The translations under genes and the position numbers were made by a program. Below, one piece after another: positions 54,201 through 58,208 of a stretch of 64,000 nt of DNA (its first letter is position 1; every line of letters begins with the position of its first letter). Below the pieces are notes generated by a model, which saw only the letters and a list, made by a program, of their open reading frames with translations, did not search any database and was not told the origin of the DNA. The stretch comes from Prosopocoilus inquinatus. Its lineage: Eukaryota > Arthropoda > Insecta > Coleoptera > Lucanidae. The stretch is from positions 3,968,001 to 4,032,000 of the forward strand of contig CM069871.1 in NCBI GenBank assembly GCA_036172665.1, written 5' to 3'.

Positions 54201-55962
54201 TGGAACTACCTCTCTTAGATTTCTTCTACTGCTGACGTTACGTTCTCCATTGCAGAAGAACTTCCTCAGGGCTGCTGCTGCTTCTTGTAACTTTACAAGA
54301 AGAACTTCCTCAGGGCTGCTGCTGCTGGTGGTCTTGCTGCTGCTTCTTGTAACTTTACAAGAAGAACTTCCTCAGGGCTGCTGCTGCTGGTGGTCTTGCT
54401 GCTGCTTCTTGTAACTTTACAAGAAAAAATTCCTCAGGGCTACTGCTGCTAGTGGTCTTGCTGCTGCTTCTTATTTGCAGCAGCAGCTCTGAGGAAGTTC
54501 TTCTGCAATGGAGAACGAAAGTCTCAACGACTTACAAGAAGCAGCAGCAAGACCACCAGCAGCACCAGCCCTGAGGAAGTTCTTCTGCAACGGAGAACGA
54601 AACGTCGGCAGTAGAAGAAATCCAAGAGACGCGGTTCCAACCGGAAGCCAGGAATTCAACCGAGAAGTACCATGATGTACAAGAAAACGAAAATCGACTA
54701 AAGTTCTTGAAAATAAAACCAAACTCGTAGGAAACAAAAGCGAACTGTACATGTGATGTGGAATCTTGTCGAGTGTCGCTAAGTGAAGACAACAACAAAA
54801 GTAGCCCAAATTAGGCGCCAAATAAGATTTCTAAGCGCCAAATATGTCTAAATGTAGTCCAAATGGAGAAATTTCGTCCAATCTGACAACCCTGTCTTCA
54901 TCTCTGATCATCACATGAAGTTAAAATGAGACGAAAATACGATGAAAGTATGCAGCCATTGGTACCGACACTTGACACTTCTCTGTCAATTTTTAACAAA
55001 TTTTATACAAAAATTACTACCGCGTAATACGGGTCCTAGAAATGAAACGCACGGCACAAAGCAAATGGTGTGTCAATTGTTGGAAACACCCTGTATGTGC
55101 CAGTCGTGTTAGATACAGCGCACTCACGGTATATTCTCATCTCTTATTTTCACATGAAGATAAAATGAGATGAAAATACTCTAAGTACGCACTAGTGCAG
55201 CAGCCATTGGTAGGCAGTATTGATGACTGGTTTCAGTTTTTATTCAAAAATTGCCACCGTGTAAAACGGGCCCTGGAAATGAAGTACACGTCACAAAGCA
55301 AATGGTGTCAATTATTGGAAACACCCTGTATGTTGGAGTTTATTTTAGAGATTCTGGCCGTTATTATACTGATTCTAAATTCTGTTGATATGTTTTGTAG
55401 TTAATTTGATTGAAAAATTATCACTCAAGTTACACAGCTTTTTGAATATATAGAAAGTTCTGGCTTCTATAAGAAACTTTAATTTTCTTGGTTTATGTCA
55501 ATTAAATGACAAATAAAAATAAATTAAAGTGTTTGAAAAAGTAATTGTCCGTGTTGAATAAATAACGCGTTATTTTCTTGTGTACGAAGTGTTTTAAAAA
55601 AAGGCAGTTGAACAAAGAACCGTCCGGAGGACAAAGACGTTGTGAGCTATTAAAGAGTGTTTTTTACCATCAGCTGATTTTTTGTTGCTCGCGAAGCTGT
55701 ATGAACCTGACGTGTTAGTGGGCTTCTTCCATCCTCGCCAGTTGTTGCACACACTCTCCGGTTCCGAACTCCAGCTGCAAAGGGAGTCCTCTTCGAAGCG
55801 ATCCGAATCCTCAAAGCTAAATCGGTCCCCGTCCTCCCATTCCAGCAACGCGGTCGCGACATCGCCACCCGCGCTGCCCCCGTTGAGGTTTCCAGAGCCC
55901 GCCACCTTCAGACAAAGAAAGAGCCCCCTGGCCACCAAACTACCTTGACCCACAGCTTGGGG
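3891..55962 (-). CDS. ZSWIM8: ZSWIM8 / Dora / EBAX-1 orthologue, SWIM-domain E3 ligase substrate receptor
   Basis: Spliced minus-strand gene: join of 55962-55668, 22337-22086, 14868-14702, 9260-8950, 8892-8697, 8641-6085, 5752-4478, 4335-4011 and 3957-3891. All boundaries are GT-AG and phases agree. The product is about 1,810 residues, close to vertebrate ZSWIM8 (about 1,840). Conserved blocks in order are the N-terminal EWEDGDRFSFEDSDRF, the EQLQLRIAFWSFP block, the SWIM zinc finger, APVSESLSRL, PLRGREPEG, NPPDL, IPLGHRELQ, NWLSRTYSSHVSWITG, PHAHALNPNEI, and the C-terminal SPFVL and LTSADYEDF. Family knowledge: ZSWIM8 joins Elongin B/C and a cullin, recognises AGO bound to highly complementary targets and triggers microRNA decay; EBAX-1 also acts in neuronal protein quality control. 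The initiator ATG is not visible. The identity is firm; the start and the extreme C-terminus are open. Confidence 0.95.
4011..4335 (-). CDS. ZSWIM8: ZSWIM8 coding exon 8
   Basis: The acceptor TTTTTAG precedes 4335 and the strong donor AAAAG|GTAAGC follows 4011. Encodes GTQYLHQFCVCAVNSIVSPF, then QHLRTALTPLVQKCQQMYIQ and LTSADYEDFVSIVCAARAAF, ending EWLQSIK. Reading past the donor meets TAA at once, so a shorter isoform ending ...SIKR is possible only if the 53-nt intron is retained. Confidence 0.94.
4478..5752 (-). CDS. ZSWIM8: ZSWIM8 coding exon 7 with Pro/Gln/Tyr-rich linker
   Basis: The acceptor ATGATTTAG precedes 5752; the donor CACTTAG|GTAGAG follows 4478. Starts GQAMEIGAAAISFLIDTWEG and PPEAASIADRASRGCDPNIV, then AAAELALSCLPHAHALNPNE and KGGGVYPEVLFQVAKYW, all strongly conserved. 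The middle third is a long disordered linker rich in Pro, His, Gln, Tyr and Ala that differs from vertebrates in sequence but not in kind. It closes with YLLAAYGAGMLAMETLARRV and PPYGEDVKWLLRIAKHL. Confidence 0.94.
6085..8641 (-). CDS. ZSWIM8: ZSWIM8 coding exon 6, large central exon
   Basis: A 2,557-nt open stretch from ILVWWFN to YSSHVSWITG, donor ACAG|GTAAAT. Conserved helical blocks (CDEVVVLWRLA, DPWDVLFARAEGLHAHGHS, LAFRVGMFGLEMARPPASTK, SFIFDALVMPS, GFEAAVAALGLK, SEADHPLLCEGTRR) alternate with low-complexity linkers. These include a ten-residue His run coded near 8070-8100 and a Ser/Asp-rich acidic stretch coded near 7790-7900. The NQPSEAGAHFMFELAKTVL block precedes the end. A 54-nt segment at 6502-6555 has strong splice signals and may be an in-frame intron. 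All plus-strand ORFs here are shadows. Confidence 0.95.
6502..6555 (-). other. ZSWIM8: Probable in-frame 54-nt intron inside ZSWIM8 exon 6
   Basis: On the minus strand the donor reads ATCA|GTAAGTGC and the acceptor CCGCTTTTTTAG|GCAGT. Length is 54 nt, matching the gene's other small introns (53, 55 and 57 nt) and divisible by three, with no internal stop. Splicing gives ADIS-SGSRPHS, a smooth Ser-rich linker; retention adds 18 residues containing CSRGNSLFIEGVSAF, which do not resemble the vertebrate protein. Most likely a constitutive intron hidden in the open frame, possibly retained at times. Confidence 0.7.
8697..8892 (-). CDS. ZSWIM8: ZSWIM8 coding exon 5
   Basis: The acceptor CTTTTTAG precedes 8892; the donor GAGCAG|GTTTAA follows 8697. 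Length is 196 nt, phase 2 in, phase 0 out. It encodes SDVNYLSTTAPPAAAEW, LLRPLRGREPEGMWNLLSIV and REMFKRNDRN, ending ACEQ. The following 55-nt intron (8642-8696) ends CTCGTAG, which gives the conserved EQ-ILVWW junction; the nearer TTTTAG acceptor would break the frame. Confidence 0.94.
8950..9260 (-). CDS. ZSWIM8: ZSWIM8 coding exon 4
   Basis: The acceptor TTTGTCCGCAG precedes 9260; the donor TTTTTAG|GTATTA follows 8950. Length is 311 nt, phase 0 in, phase 2 out. It encodes LRAPVSESLSRLHRDQLQKF, YLISELPQQILPTAQRLLDE, the VCGAPDPTAGASASDQTSWY segment and NIKKILIKFC, all closely matching the vertebrate protein. Followed by a 57-nt intron (8893-8949). Confidence 0.95.
9680..9844. mobile_element. 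165-bp MITE with 36-bp terminal inverted repeats
   Basis: The left arm 9680-9715 (GGTTTGTTTGTTTGTATT, then CTCGGAGT and GCTCTAAA) and the right arm 9809-9844 are reverse complements with two mismatches in 36. The interior is AT-rich with no ORF. Transcribed within intron 3 it would fold into a near-perfect hairpin. Confidence 0.8.
10130..10249. mobile_element. 120-bp TA-flanked palindromic MITE, CAGTTTCCTGTAATT ends
   Basis: Begins CAGTTTCCTGTAATT and ends AATTACAGGAAACTG, flanked on both sides by TA. The inverted arms extend about 30 nt (CTTTCTCC...GGAGAAAG). Terminal CAGT and TA target duplication fit nonautonomous Tc1/mariner elements. The same arm occurs inside the element at 11696-11921 and as a remnant at about 59453. 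Confidence 0.75.
11696..11921. mobile_element. 226-bp Tc1/mariner-type MITE
   Basis: Starts CAGTCGGAAGCAAGAAAAGC and ends TTTGCTTTCAACTG, flanked by TA. The inner part contains CAGTTTCCTGTAA on the left and TTACAGGAAACTG on the right, the same arm as the element at 10130-10249, so the two are related families. No transposase is seen. Confidence 0.75.
12004..12046. repeat. Isolated copy of the GGCAACC/GGTTGCC hairpin
   Basis: ATAGGCAACTC ... GTATGGTTGCCTA with the following CAATGAACACAG loop is the same motif as in each unit of the 1-2470 array. Two more copies lie at 20066-20107 and 21679-21738, the latter with a longer loop. Confidence 0.7.
12607..13880. mobile_element. Dispersed repeat, copy 1 (inverted copy at 32628-33720)
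   Basis: Contains, in order, GTAACAAGGCGGATGAATTA, GCACCCTATCTAGAGGCTTT, ACACCCTGTATGTTGCTTGC, a GC-richer core (CTGTACAGCTGTTTCAGTCC ... CAGCAGAGATGTAGCAATGT), CATCTTAGCAAACAATAAAT and finally GGCTGGTTGGTTGATTGG. The same blocks occur in reverse order and orientation at 32628-33720; in the core about 120 nt differ at only a handful of places. No ORF of note, so it is a nonautonomous element or composite. Confidence 0.8.
14573..14660. mobile_element. Possible mariner-type end remnant
   Basis: TACAGGGGTGGTCCGATAAG followed by TAATTTCCGAG resembles terminal repeats of mariner-type elements. No partner end or transposase is seen nearby. It lies only about 40 nt downstream of the exon 3 donor. 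Confidence 0.35.
14702..14868 (-). CDS. ZSWIM8: ZSWIM8 coding exon 3 with the SWIM zinc finger
   Basis: The acceptor CTTTCAG precedes 14868; the donor CACTGG|GTCAGT follows 14702, leaving in phase 0. The exon encodes GFHLSASV... and then the zinc-binding core ISSCNCTCNSSAYWCSHVVA, which fits the CxCx(n)CxH pattern of SWIM domains (C-N-C...W-C-S-H). It ends CLTRIHW, which joins PHLVTLRAPV in exon 4. The family uses this domain for substrate recognition. Confidence 0.93.
15031..17336. mobile_element. 2.3-kb element bounded by TATACAGGGTGT ends with internal 235-bp tandem repeats
   Basis: The left end ATACAGGGTGTTTGTTA and the right end TAACACCCTGTATA are inverted. Inside, five or more copies of a 235-bp monomer run from about 15445 to 16680. 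CTTGGCCTTATCAGTATTAC recurs at about 15624, 15858, 16093 and 16328, together with GGGAAACGTAAACATTTGGC and CTCTGGACTT-like blocks. Beyond 16680 diverged copies keep only the TTTGGCCTTA theme. No ORF. Confidence 0.75.
17950..19960. repeat. T-rich degenerate ~190-bp repeat region
   Basis: Blocks resembling AACCAAAAACAAAAAGCGAA recur at about 18119, 18377, 18571 and 18757. They alternate with TTTAATTTCATTGATCCTCT and CTTTTATAA blocks; the pattern decays into TTTCGTTT-rich sequence to 19960. The same style occurs at 30110-30400 and 36200-37480, and in reverse at 53440-54170. Small ORFs are by-products of the low complexity. Confidence 0.65.
18247..18307. repeat. (TG)n microsatellite
   Basis: An almost pure TG run of about 60 nt, with one A and one C interruption, inside a 190-bp repeat unit. 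Confidence 0.95.
22086..22337 (-). CDS. ZSWIM8: ZSWIM8 coding exon 2
   Basis: The acceptor TCTTTCCAG precedes 22337 and the donor ATAG|GTAGGTA follows 22086; length is 252 nt, entering in phase 1 and leaving in phase 1. It encodes ELAAKCVASHIPFELVEHVY, then EQLQLRIAFWSFPDNEEDIR and YSCLANGSADEF, ending KDPLQI, one of the best conserved stretches of the family. It is isolated between a 33.3 kb and a 7.2 kb intron. Confidence 0.93.
23736..23839. mobile_element. 104-bp Tc1/mariner-type MITE
   Basis: Begins CAGTCAGAACTAAAAATAAT and ends ATTTCTGACTG; arms are inverted over about 23 nt and the element is flanked by TA. CAGT ends with TA duplication are typical of Tc1-like elements. No coding capacity. 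Confidence 0.8.
24740..25510. repeat. 153-bp tandem array, about five copies
   Basis: GGCCGTCAGTTA recurs at about 24882, 25034, 25188 and 25340. Each unit also has GCGTTCAGCAAAACATATCA, CCAACCGTTGAGACTGAG and CTGCTGAATGAGCTTCGAAA. The short inverted words TTCAGCA/TGCTGAA lie within each unit. Diverged relatives follow at 25975-26260. Confidence 0.88.
25960..26262. repeat. Two diverged relatives of the 153-bp unit
   Basis: Around 25982-26052 and 26190-26258 both contain GTTGTGAGCGGT, CAGCA, AACCGTTGCACA and GCTGAGTC(C/T)GTTGAACGC, echoing the CCAACCGTTGAG...GCTGAATG core of the neighbouring array. They are about 207 bp apart. Confidence 0.7.
26875..29140. repeat. ~430-bp tandem array, five copies plus GATAACTA tail
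   Basis: The unit start CTACTAGTACAATG (or variant) occurs at about 26875, 27299, 27729, 28161 and 28595. Units share GGTTTTGCTGCCAAA, CACTTGTTTCGCGAACAGTT, CCATCGGTAAAAGTATCCAA and TTCTTTTCCCTGGTTATT. Each ends with an A-run and then short quasi-repeats of CGATAACTA; after the last unit these continue to 29140. Reading frames of about 72-85 codons recur because the DNA is duplicated; they begin at non-ATG codons and are not annotated. Confidence 0.92.
30110..30400. repeat. T-rich degenerate repeat, same style as 17950-19960
   Basis: Two related blocks with TCAGCTTG...GTCGATCTT and TTTTTGTTC(A/G)CTTCA at about 30114-30160 and 30308-30362. No coding signal. Confidence 0.5.
30629..31018. mobile_element. 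Possible element bounded by TACAGGGTG-type ends
   Basis: The left end GTATACAGGGTGATCCACGC at about 30629 and the right end ACTCTGTATATTGG near 31005 may be inverted termini. The interior has no ORF. The right end is imperfect. Confidence 0.4.
32381..32625. mobile_element. Single arm of the TACAGGGTTA fold-back element
   Basis: TACAGGGTTACAACTAATTA, then GGACCACTATGGGGATCTCG and TAGACTATAAGAGATA, matches the left arm of the element at 33723-34853. It ends in the CATTCGGTGTTT region, where the inverted 1.1-kb repeat begins. Confidence 0.7.
32628..33720. mobile_element. Dispersed repeat, copy 2 (inverted relative to 12607-13880)
   Basis: Reads as the reverse complement of intron 3 copy 1, from CCAACCAGCCTGTATT to GACAATATAGG. 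The core 32926-33050 (CGACATCTTACGATCGCTTT ... GAAACAGCTGTACAG) is nearly identical. It differs by a local duplication: the AAATATCACTATAATGACG block occurs at about 32840 and 33090. Exons 2 and 3 lie between the two copies. Confidence 0.82.
33723..34853. mobile_element. ~1.1-kb fold-back element with long inverted ends
   Basis: The left end TACAGGGTTATAACTAATTA, then GGGCCACTATGAGGATCTCG and TAAACTATAAGAGATA, is answered at the right by TCTTATAGTTTACGACATTC, CATGGTGGCCCTTTAATTAG and TTGTGACCCTGTATA. Further inside, CATTTTCGAAAATG-type blocks and GTTTTAAAACAAAA also mirror each other. A separate 142-bp MITE (34136-34277) is nested in the middle. Confidence 0.78.
34136..34277. mobile_element. 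142-bp MITE with TAA target duplication, nested
   Basis: TGGCCAGTTGCA at the left and TGCAACTGGCCA at the right, with inner arms CGAGCTTAAATTTAAG / CTTAAAATTAAGCTCG, flanked by TAA on both sides. Three-base TWA duplications are typical of PIF/Harbinger-type elements. Confidence 0.8.
36200..37480. repeat. T-rich repeat region that turns into its A-rich complement
   Basis: Plus strand is T-rich (TTTTGTTTGTTT, GCGATCG, CAATTTGCC(T)TTGTCTCTTTCA twice near 36939 and 37006) until about 37200. There, GATCGCCTTTTGTTTGTAG faces AAAACAAAAG...AAAAGGCGTCGATC as an inverted pair, after which the strand is A-rich to 37480. ORFs on both strands are low-complexity artefacts. Confidence 0.55.
37490..38870. 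repeat. Degenerate repeats carrying TTGACCTTGA
   Basis: T-rich sequence with a recurring GGTTGACCTTGAGATTTG-like block at about 37715, 37855, 37942, 38141, 38473, 38593 and 38792, usually next to TTAAC(C)TTCATTTTAATT. Exact TTGACCTTGA occurs at 37715, 37942 and 38792. A hAT-like MITE has inserted at 38164. Confidence 0.65.
38164..38354. mobile_element. 191-bp hAT-like MITE with 8-bp target duplication
   Basis: Begins CAGGGCCGTAGCTAGG and ends GGCTACGACCCTG. Flanks are GGTCGAAC and GGTTGAAT, eight bases with two C-to-T differences. Terminal CAGGG(C)CGTAGC and an 8-bp duplication fit hAT elements. A GCCTGCCCTACGATG / GCCTGCCCTACACTACGAT direct repeat lies inside. Confidence 0.75.
39745..39872. 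mobile_element. 128-bp MITE with TTA target duplication
   Basis: The left arm GACCCAGTTTTACAA and inner AACTTTGAGCCGAAGCTTAA are mirrored by TTAAGCCTCAGCTCAAAGTT and TTGTAATACTGGACC; TTA flanks both ends. It looks like a relative of the TWA-type elements at 34136 and in the RpS14 intron. Confidence 0.72.
41985..42640. repeat. ~177-bp tandem array, four copies
   Basis: TTATACAGGGTGTTTCCGG or a variant occurs at about 42052, 42229, 42407 and 42522. Each unit has GAACGGT(T/G), GTAGGCAAGGCGCACTACAT, CCGTTGCACAA and TTTCGTTAATGACA. The last unit is shortened and runs directly into the fold-back at 42602-42807, whose arms carry the same GCGCTACATTCCGTTGCA word. Confidence 0.85.
42602..42807. repeat. 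Fold-back with ~72-bp arms and ~60-nt loop
   Basis: The left arm 42602-42673 (GCGCTACATTCCGTTGCAC, GTCATTAGTGAATGATGACG, GCATGCTGT, GATAAATACTTAAA) is the reverse complement of the right arm 42735-42807, with only a few differences. The spacer is AT-rich. In the minus-strand ZSWIM8 pre-mRNA it would form a long stable hairpin. Confidence 0.88.
43200..43900. repeat. T-rich repeats with GGTTGACCTTGAAAT blocks
   Basis: Same family as 37490-38870. Exact TTGACCTTGA at 43675 and 43822, with variants at about 43366 and 43538. GGGTTAGGTTCAGTTT-like words recur between them. The small ORFs are low-complexity. Confidence 0.55.
44050..44340. repeat. 96-bp minisatellite, three copies
   Basis: CACTTTCATT(A/G)TTT begins units at about 44053, 44149 and 44245. 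Each holds CTCGTGCAGCTG(C/G)AGTACC, AAGCATTTTGTTCCTTCTTC and AATTTTCCTGAGTATAC. As 96 is a multiple of three, both strands stay open (137 codons plus, 155 minus); the minus frame reads 32-residue charged repeats such as RYTQENYRKEEGT. Neither frame starts with a supported ATG context, and no family is recognised. Confidence 0.85.
45757..46005. repeat. Two direct copies of a ~135-bp unit
   Basis: TTTAATTATTAATAACCAAG, then TATGGGTACCAGCAACGAAC and CAAA(T/C)CATA, occur around 45788-45860 and 45927-46000. GGGGAAAACCC(C/T)GTT precedes each. Confidence 0.8.
46680..46840. repeat. Two direct copies of a ~94-bp unit
   Basis: GGAGGCCAAGAGGCATAGGA at 46683 and GGATGCCAGGAGGCACAGGA at 46777, each followed by CC(C/A)ACCA(T/C)... 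and AACTATAAGG(T/C)TACCA. The 103-codon frame at 46751-47062 crosses the second copy and begins on a codon without context support; I do not recognise its product. Confidence 0.65.
46841..47924. other. Unrecognised sequence upstream of the 184-bp array
   Basis: Less AT-rich than its surroundings and with short open stretches (for example 47759-47944, RGIQFQLKYNLSSILLDD), but broken by stops in all frames. It could be a decayed mobile-element body. Its end (GTTGGATTTCTCAGTTGATT, about 47928) resembles the array unit that follows. Confidence 0.35.
47925..49085. repeat. 184-bp tandem array, five close copies and one diverged
   Basis: CAGGAAGGTAT occurs at about 48185, 48370, 48554, 48739 and 48923, spacing 184-185. 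Shared words: GATTGATTCGTCTTTC, GAACTTTCAAGAATATAATG, ATGGTCTTCTGAGTTGAT, TCATTGGATATGCGATTTT and GACTTGTTAAAGAATATGAA. Copies are very similar, so the array is young. The first, diverged copy spans about 47925-48050. Confidence 0.92.
51484..51532. repeat. 49-bp hairpin, 16-bp perfect stem
   Basis: AAGCCAGCCACACACG and CGTGTGTGGCTGGCTT enclose a loop of about 17 nt. It looks like two MITE ends with the interior lost, or a very short palindromic insertion. Confidence 0.8.
51970..52285. mobile_element. Possible TACAGGGTG-type element
   Basis: The left end ATACAGGGTGTCGGAAAAGT is answered by ACACCTTGTACATT near 52268. The GGAAGCTGAAACGAAT and AACGAGTTATTCAAGAAAA blocks also occur at 13755-13815, linking it to the intron 3 repeat. 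Confidence 0.5.
53440..54170. repeat. A-rich degenerate repeat (reverse of the T-rich family)
   Basis: AACAAAAGAAGATCGACAAC and AAAAAGCGTCAATAAAAT-like words resemble the reverse complement of 36200-37200. The AAAAAGTGTCAATCAACCAA block resembles 37230-37260. Low-complexity ORFs are ignored. Confidence 0.5.
54170..54680. repeat. Fold-back with ~97-bp arms around 62-bp tandem repeats
   Basis: The left arm (GGTTGAATTCTTGGCTTCCG, TTGGAACTACC, TTTCTTCTACTGCTGACGTT, CGTTCTCCATTGCAGAAGAA) is mirrored on the right (TTCTTCTGCAACGGAGAACG, CGTCGGCAGTAGAAGAAATC, GGTTCCAACCGGAAGCCAGG). Between them a 62-bp unit with CTTCCTCAGGGCTGCTGCTG, GTGGTCTTGCTGC and TTCTTGTAACTTTACAAGAA is repeated about 3.5 times, then in inverted form. 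CTG-rich frames here are repeat artefacts. Confidence 0.85.
54895..55333. repeat. Two direct copies of a ~240-bp unit ending AAACACCCTGTATGT
   Basis: TCATCTCTGATCATCACATG / TCATCTCTTATTTTCACATG start the copies at about 54898 and 55138. Shared: GCAGCCATTGGTA, CACAAAGCAAATGGTGT and GGAAACACCCTGTATGT. The end is the same CACCCTGTA terminus seen in other elements. Confidence 0.85.
55668..55962 (-). CDS. ZSWIM8: ZSWIM8 coding exon 1 (5' limit uncertain)
   Basis: Encodes the conserved acidic N-terminus LLEWEDGDRFSFEDSDRF, then EEDSLCSW and NNWRGWKK. It ends GATG|GTAAAA at 55668 in phase 1, and joins exon 2 to give ...SADEKQTV. The frame is closed upstream by TGA at 55965-55963, and no ATG occurs in frame anywhere in the exon; the first usable triplet is GTG at 55953. 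Translation must therefore begin in an upstream exon spliced into this one, or at a non-AUG codon. The exon is CpG-rich and faces RpS14. Confidence 0.85.
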
Positions 55963-55965
55963 TCA

Positions 55966-56516
55966 CTCGCCTGTAGGGCCACCTTTATACCCCGAAGTAG
56001 CCGACTGTATTTTGCTCTTGTGACACGACGGCTTACAAACACATCATCCAGTTCCTTTCTACTGACGCATATCGTTTAAACACTTTCACTCACACAAACA
56101 AAGAGTTTCACACAGAATCAACACAAAAGTACAAATCCACCAGTATCACGGCCTTCCCCATCAACGACAACAACAAATATGGCGAGCGGATCGCAGTCCA
56201 CTGGCCCCTGTCGACAATCTCGAATCGGAATATGCTACAAAACAGCTGTTACCTTCACATATAACACAAAGATGGCAGCACAATCTTACAACATTTTATT
56301 TCCACTCGGCTCCACAAGGGGCGCAACACCGAAAACGAAAACTAAATCTCTTTCAATAATTCAACACAAAAATAACAACCATTTTCAACTCAACAACGCC
56401 TTTAATAAATAAAAAAAAATATTATGCAGTCGGTACTCGATAAATAAAACGAAAGCGCTGAGTTTTCGAACCGTGCCAATTCAAACATTCAAACTTCCCG
56501 CCATTACTCGACAGCA
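55966..56516. promoter_or_regulatory. Divergent ZSWIM8 / RpS14 intergenic region
   Basis: Between the first recognised ZSWIM8 coding exon and the RpS14 leader. Contains AAATATGGCGAGC (about 56176) and AAGATGGCAGC (about 56269), both like the AAGATGGC (YY1/Pho-type) motif of TATA-less promoters. The ZSWIM8 5' exon should begin here. On the minus strand, ATGATG at 56047-56042 is followed by TGTTT|GTAAGC, a possible short start exon; this is only a candidate. Confidence 0.5.
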
Positions 56517-56556
56517 GCGCCTCTCTTCACTGTTTCCTGTTGACAAATAAACAGGT
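56517..56556 (+). promoter_or_regulatory. RpS14: RpS14 start region and noncoding exon 1
   Basis: The pyrimidine-rich CCTCTCTTCACTGTTTCCTG fits the TCT/5'-TOP initiators of ribosomal protein genes; the exact start cannot be fixed. The exon ends at AACAG|GTGTAAGT or two bases later (GTAAGTA, the stronger donor), and the 5' UTR intron runs to TTCATTTCAG at 56773. Confidence 0.6.
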
Positions 56557-56779
56557 GTAAGTACCAAGATTTTCATTATTTTCTCGATTAATCAAGCTTT
56601 TCCGCGTTATTAATTGAAAATAAGCCCGTAATTTAACCCCTTTGGTTAATCATCGCCCCTCCGAACACAAAAATAGCCATTTTAACCCCGATTGAACGTA
56701 GATGTTTCCGGAATACCATCGCTAGTTTTGTAGGTTAACACCGCTTTGTAAACGTGAATCTTCTTCATTTCAGGTAAAA

Positions 56780-58164
<1,385 letters not shown>

Positions 58165-58202
58165 GCTCCAATTTGTATCGAGAGACTAATGTTTATGTCT
58201 TA

Positions 58203-58208
58203 AATAAA
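58203..58208 (+). promoter_or_regulatory. RpS14: RpS14 polyadenylation signal
   Basis: AATAAA 39 nt after the stop codon, followed by a T-rich stretch. The short 3' UTR is normal for a ribosomal protein gene. Confidence 0.75.

Larger units (their letters stand above)
22338..55667 (-). other. ZSWIM8 intron 1 (about 33.3 kb)
   Basis: The donor GATG|GTAAAA at 55667 and the acceptor TCTTTCCAG at 22338 are joined in phase. No protein gene is recognised inside. It is filled with tandem arrays, MITEs and fold-backs listed separately. Stretches where I see nothing beyond AT-rich DNA are 22341-23730, 23845-24730, 29150-30100, 31020-32380, 34860-36200, 39880-41980, 49090-51480 and 52290-53430. Confidence 0.85.
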
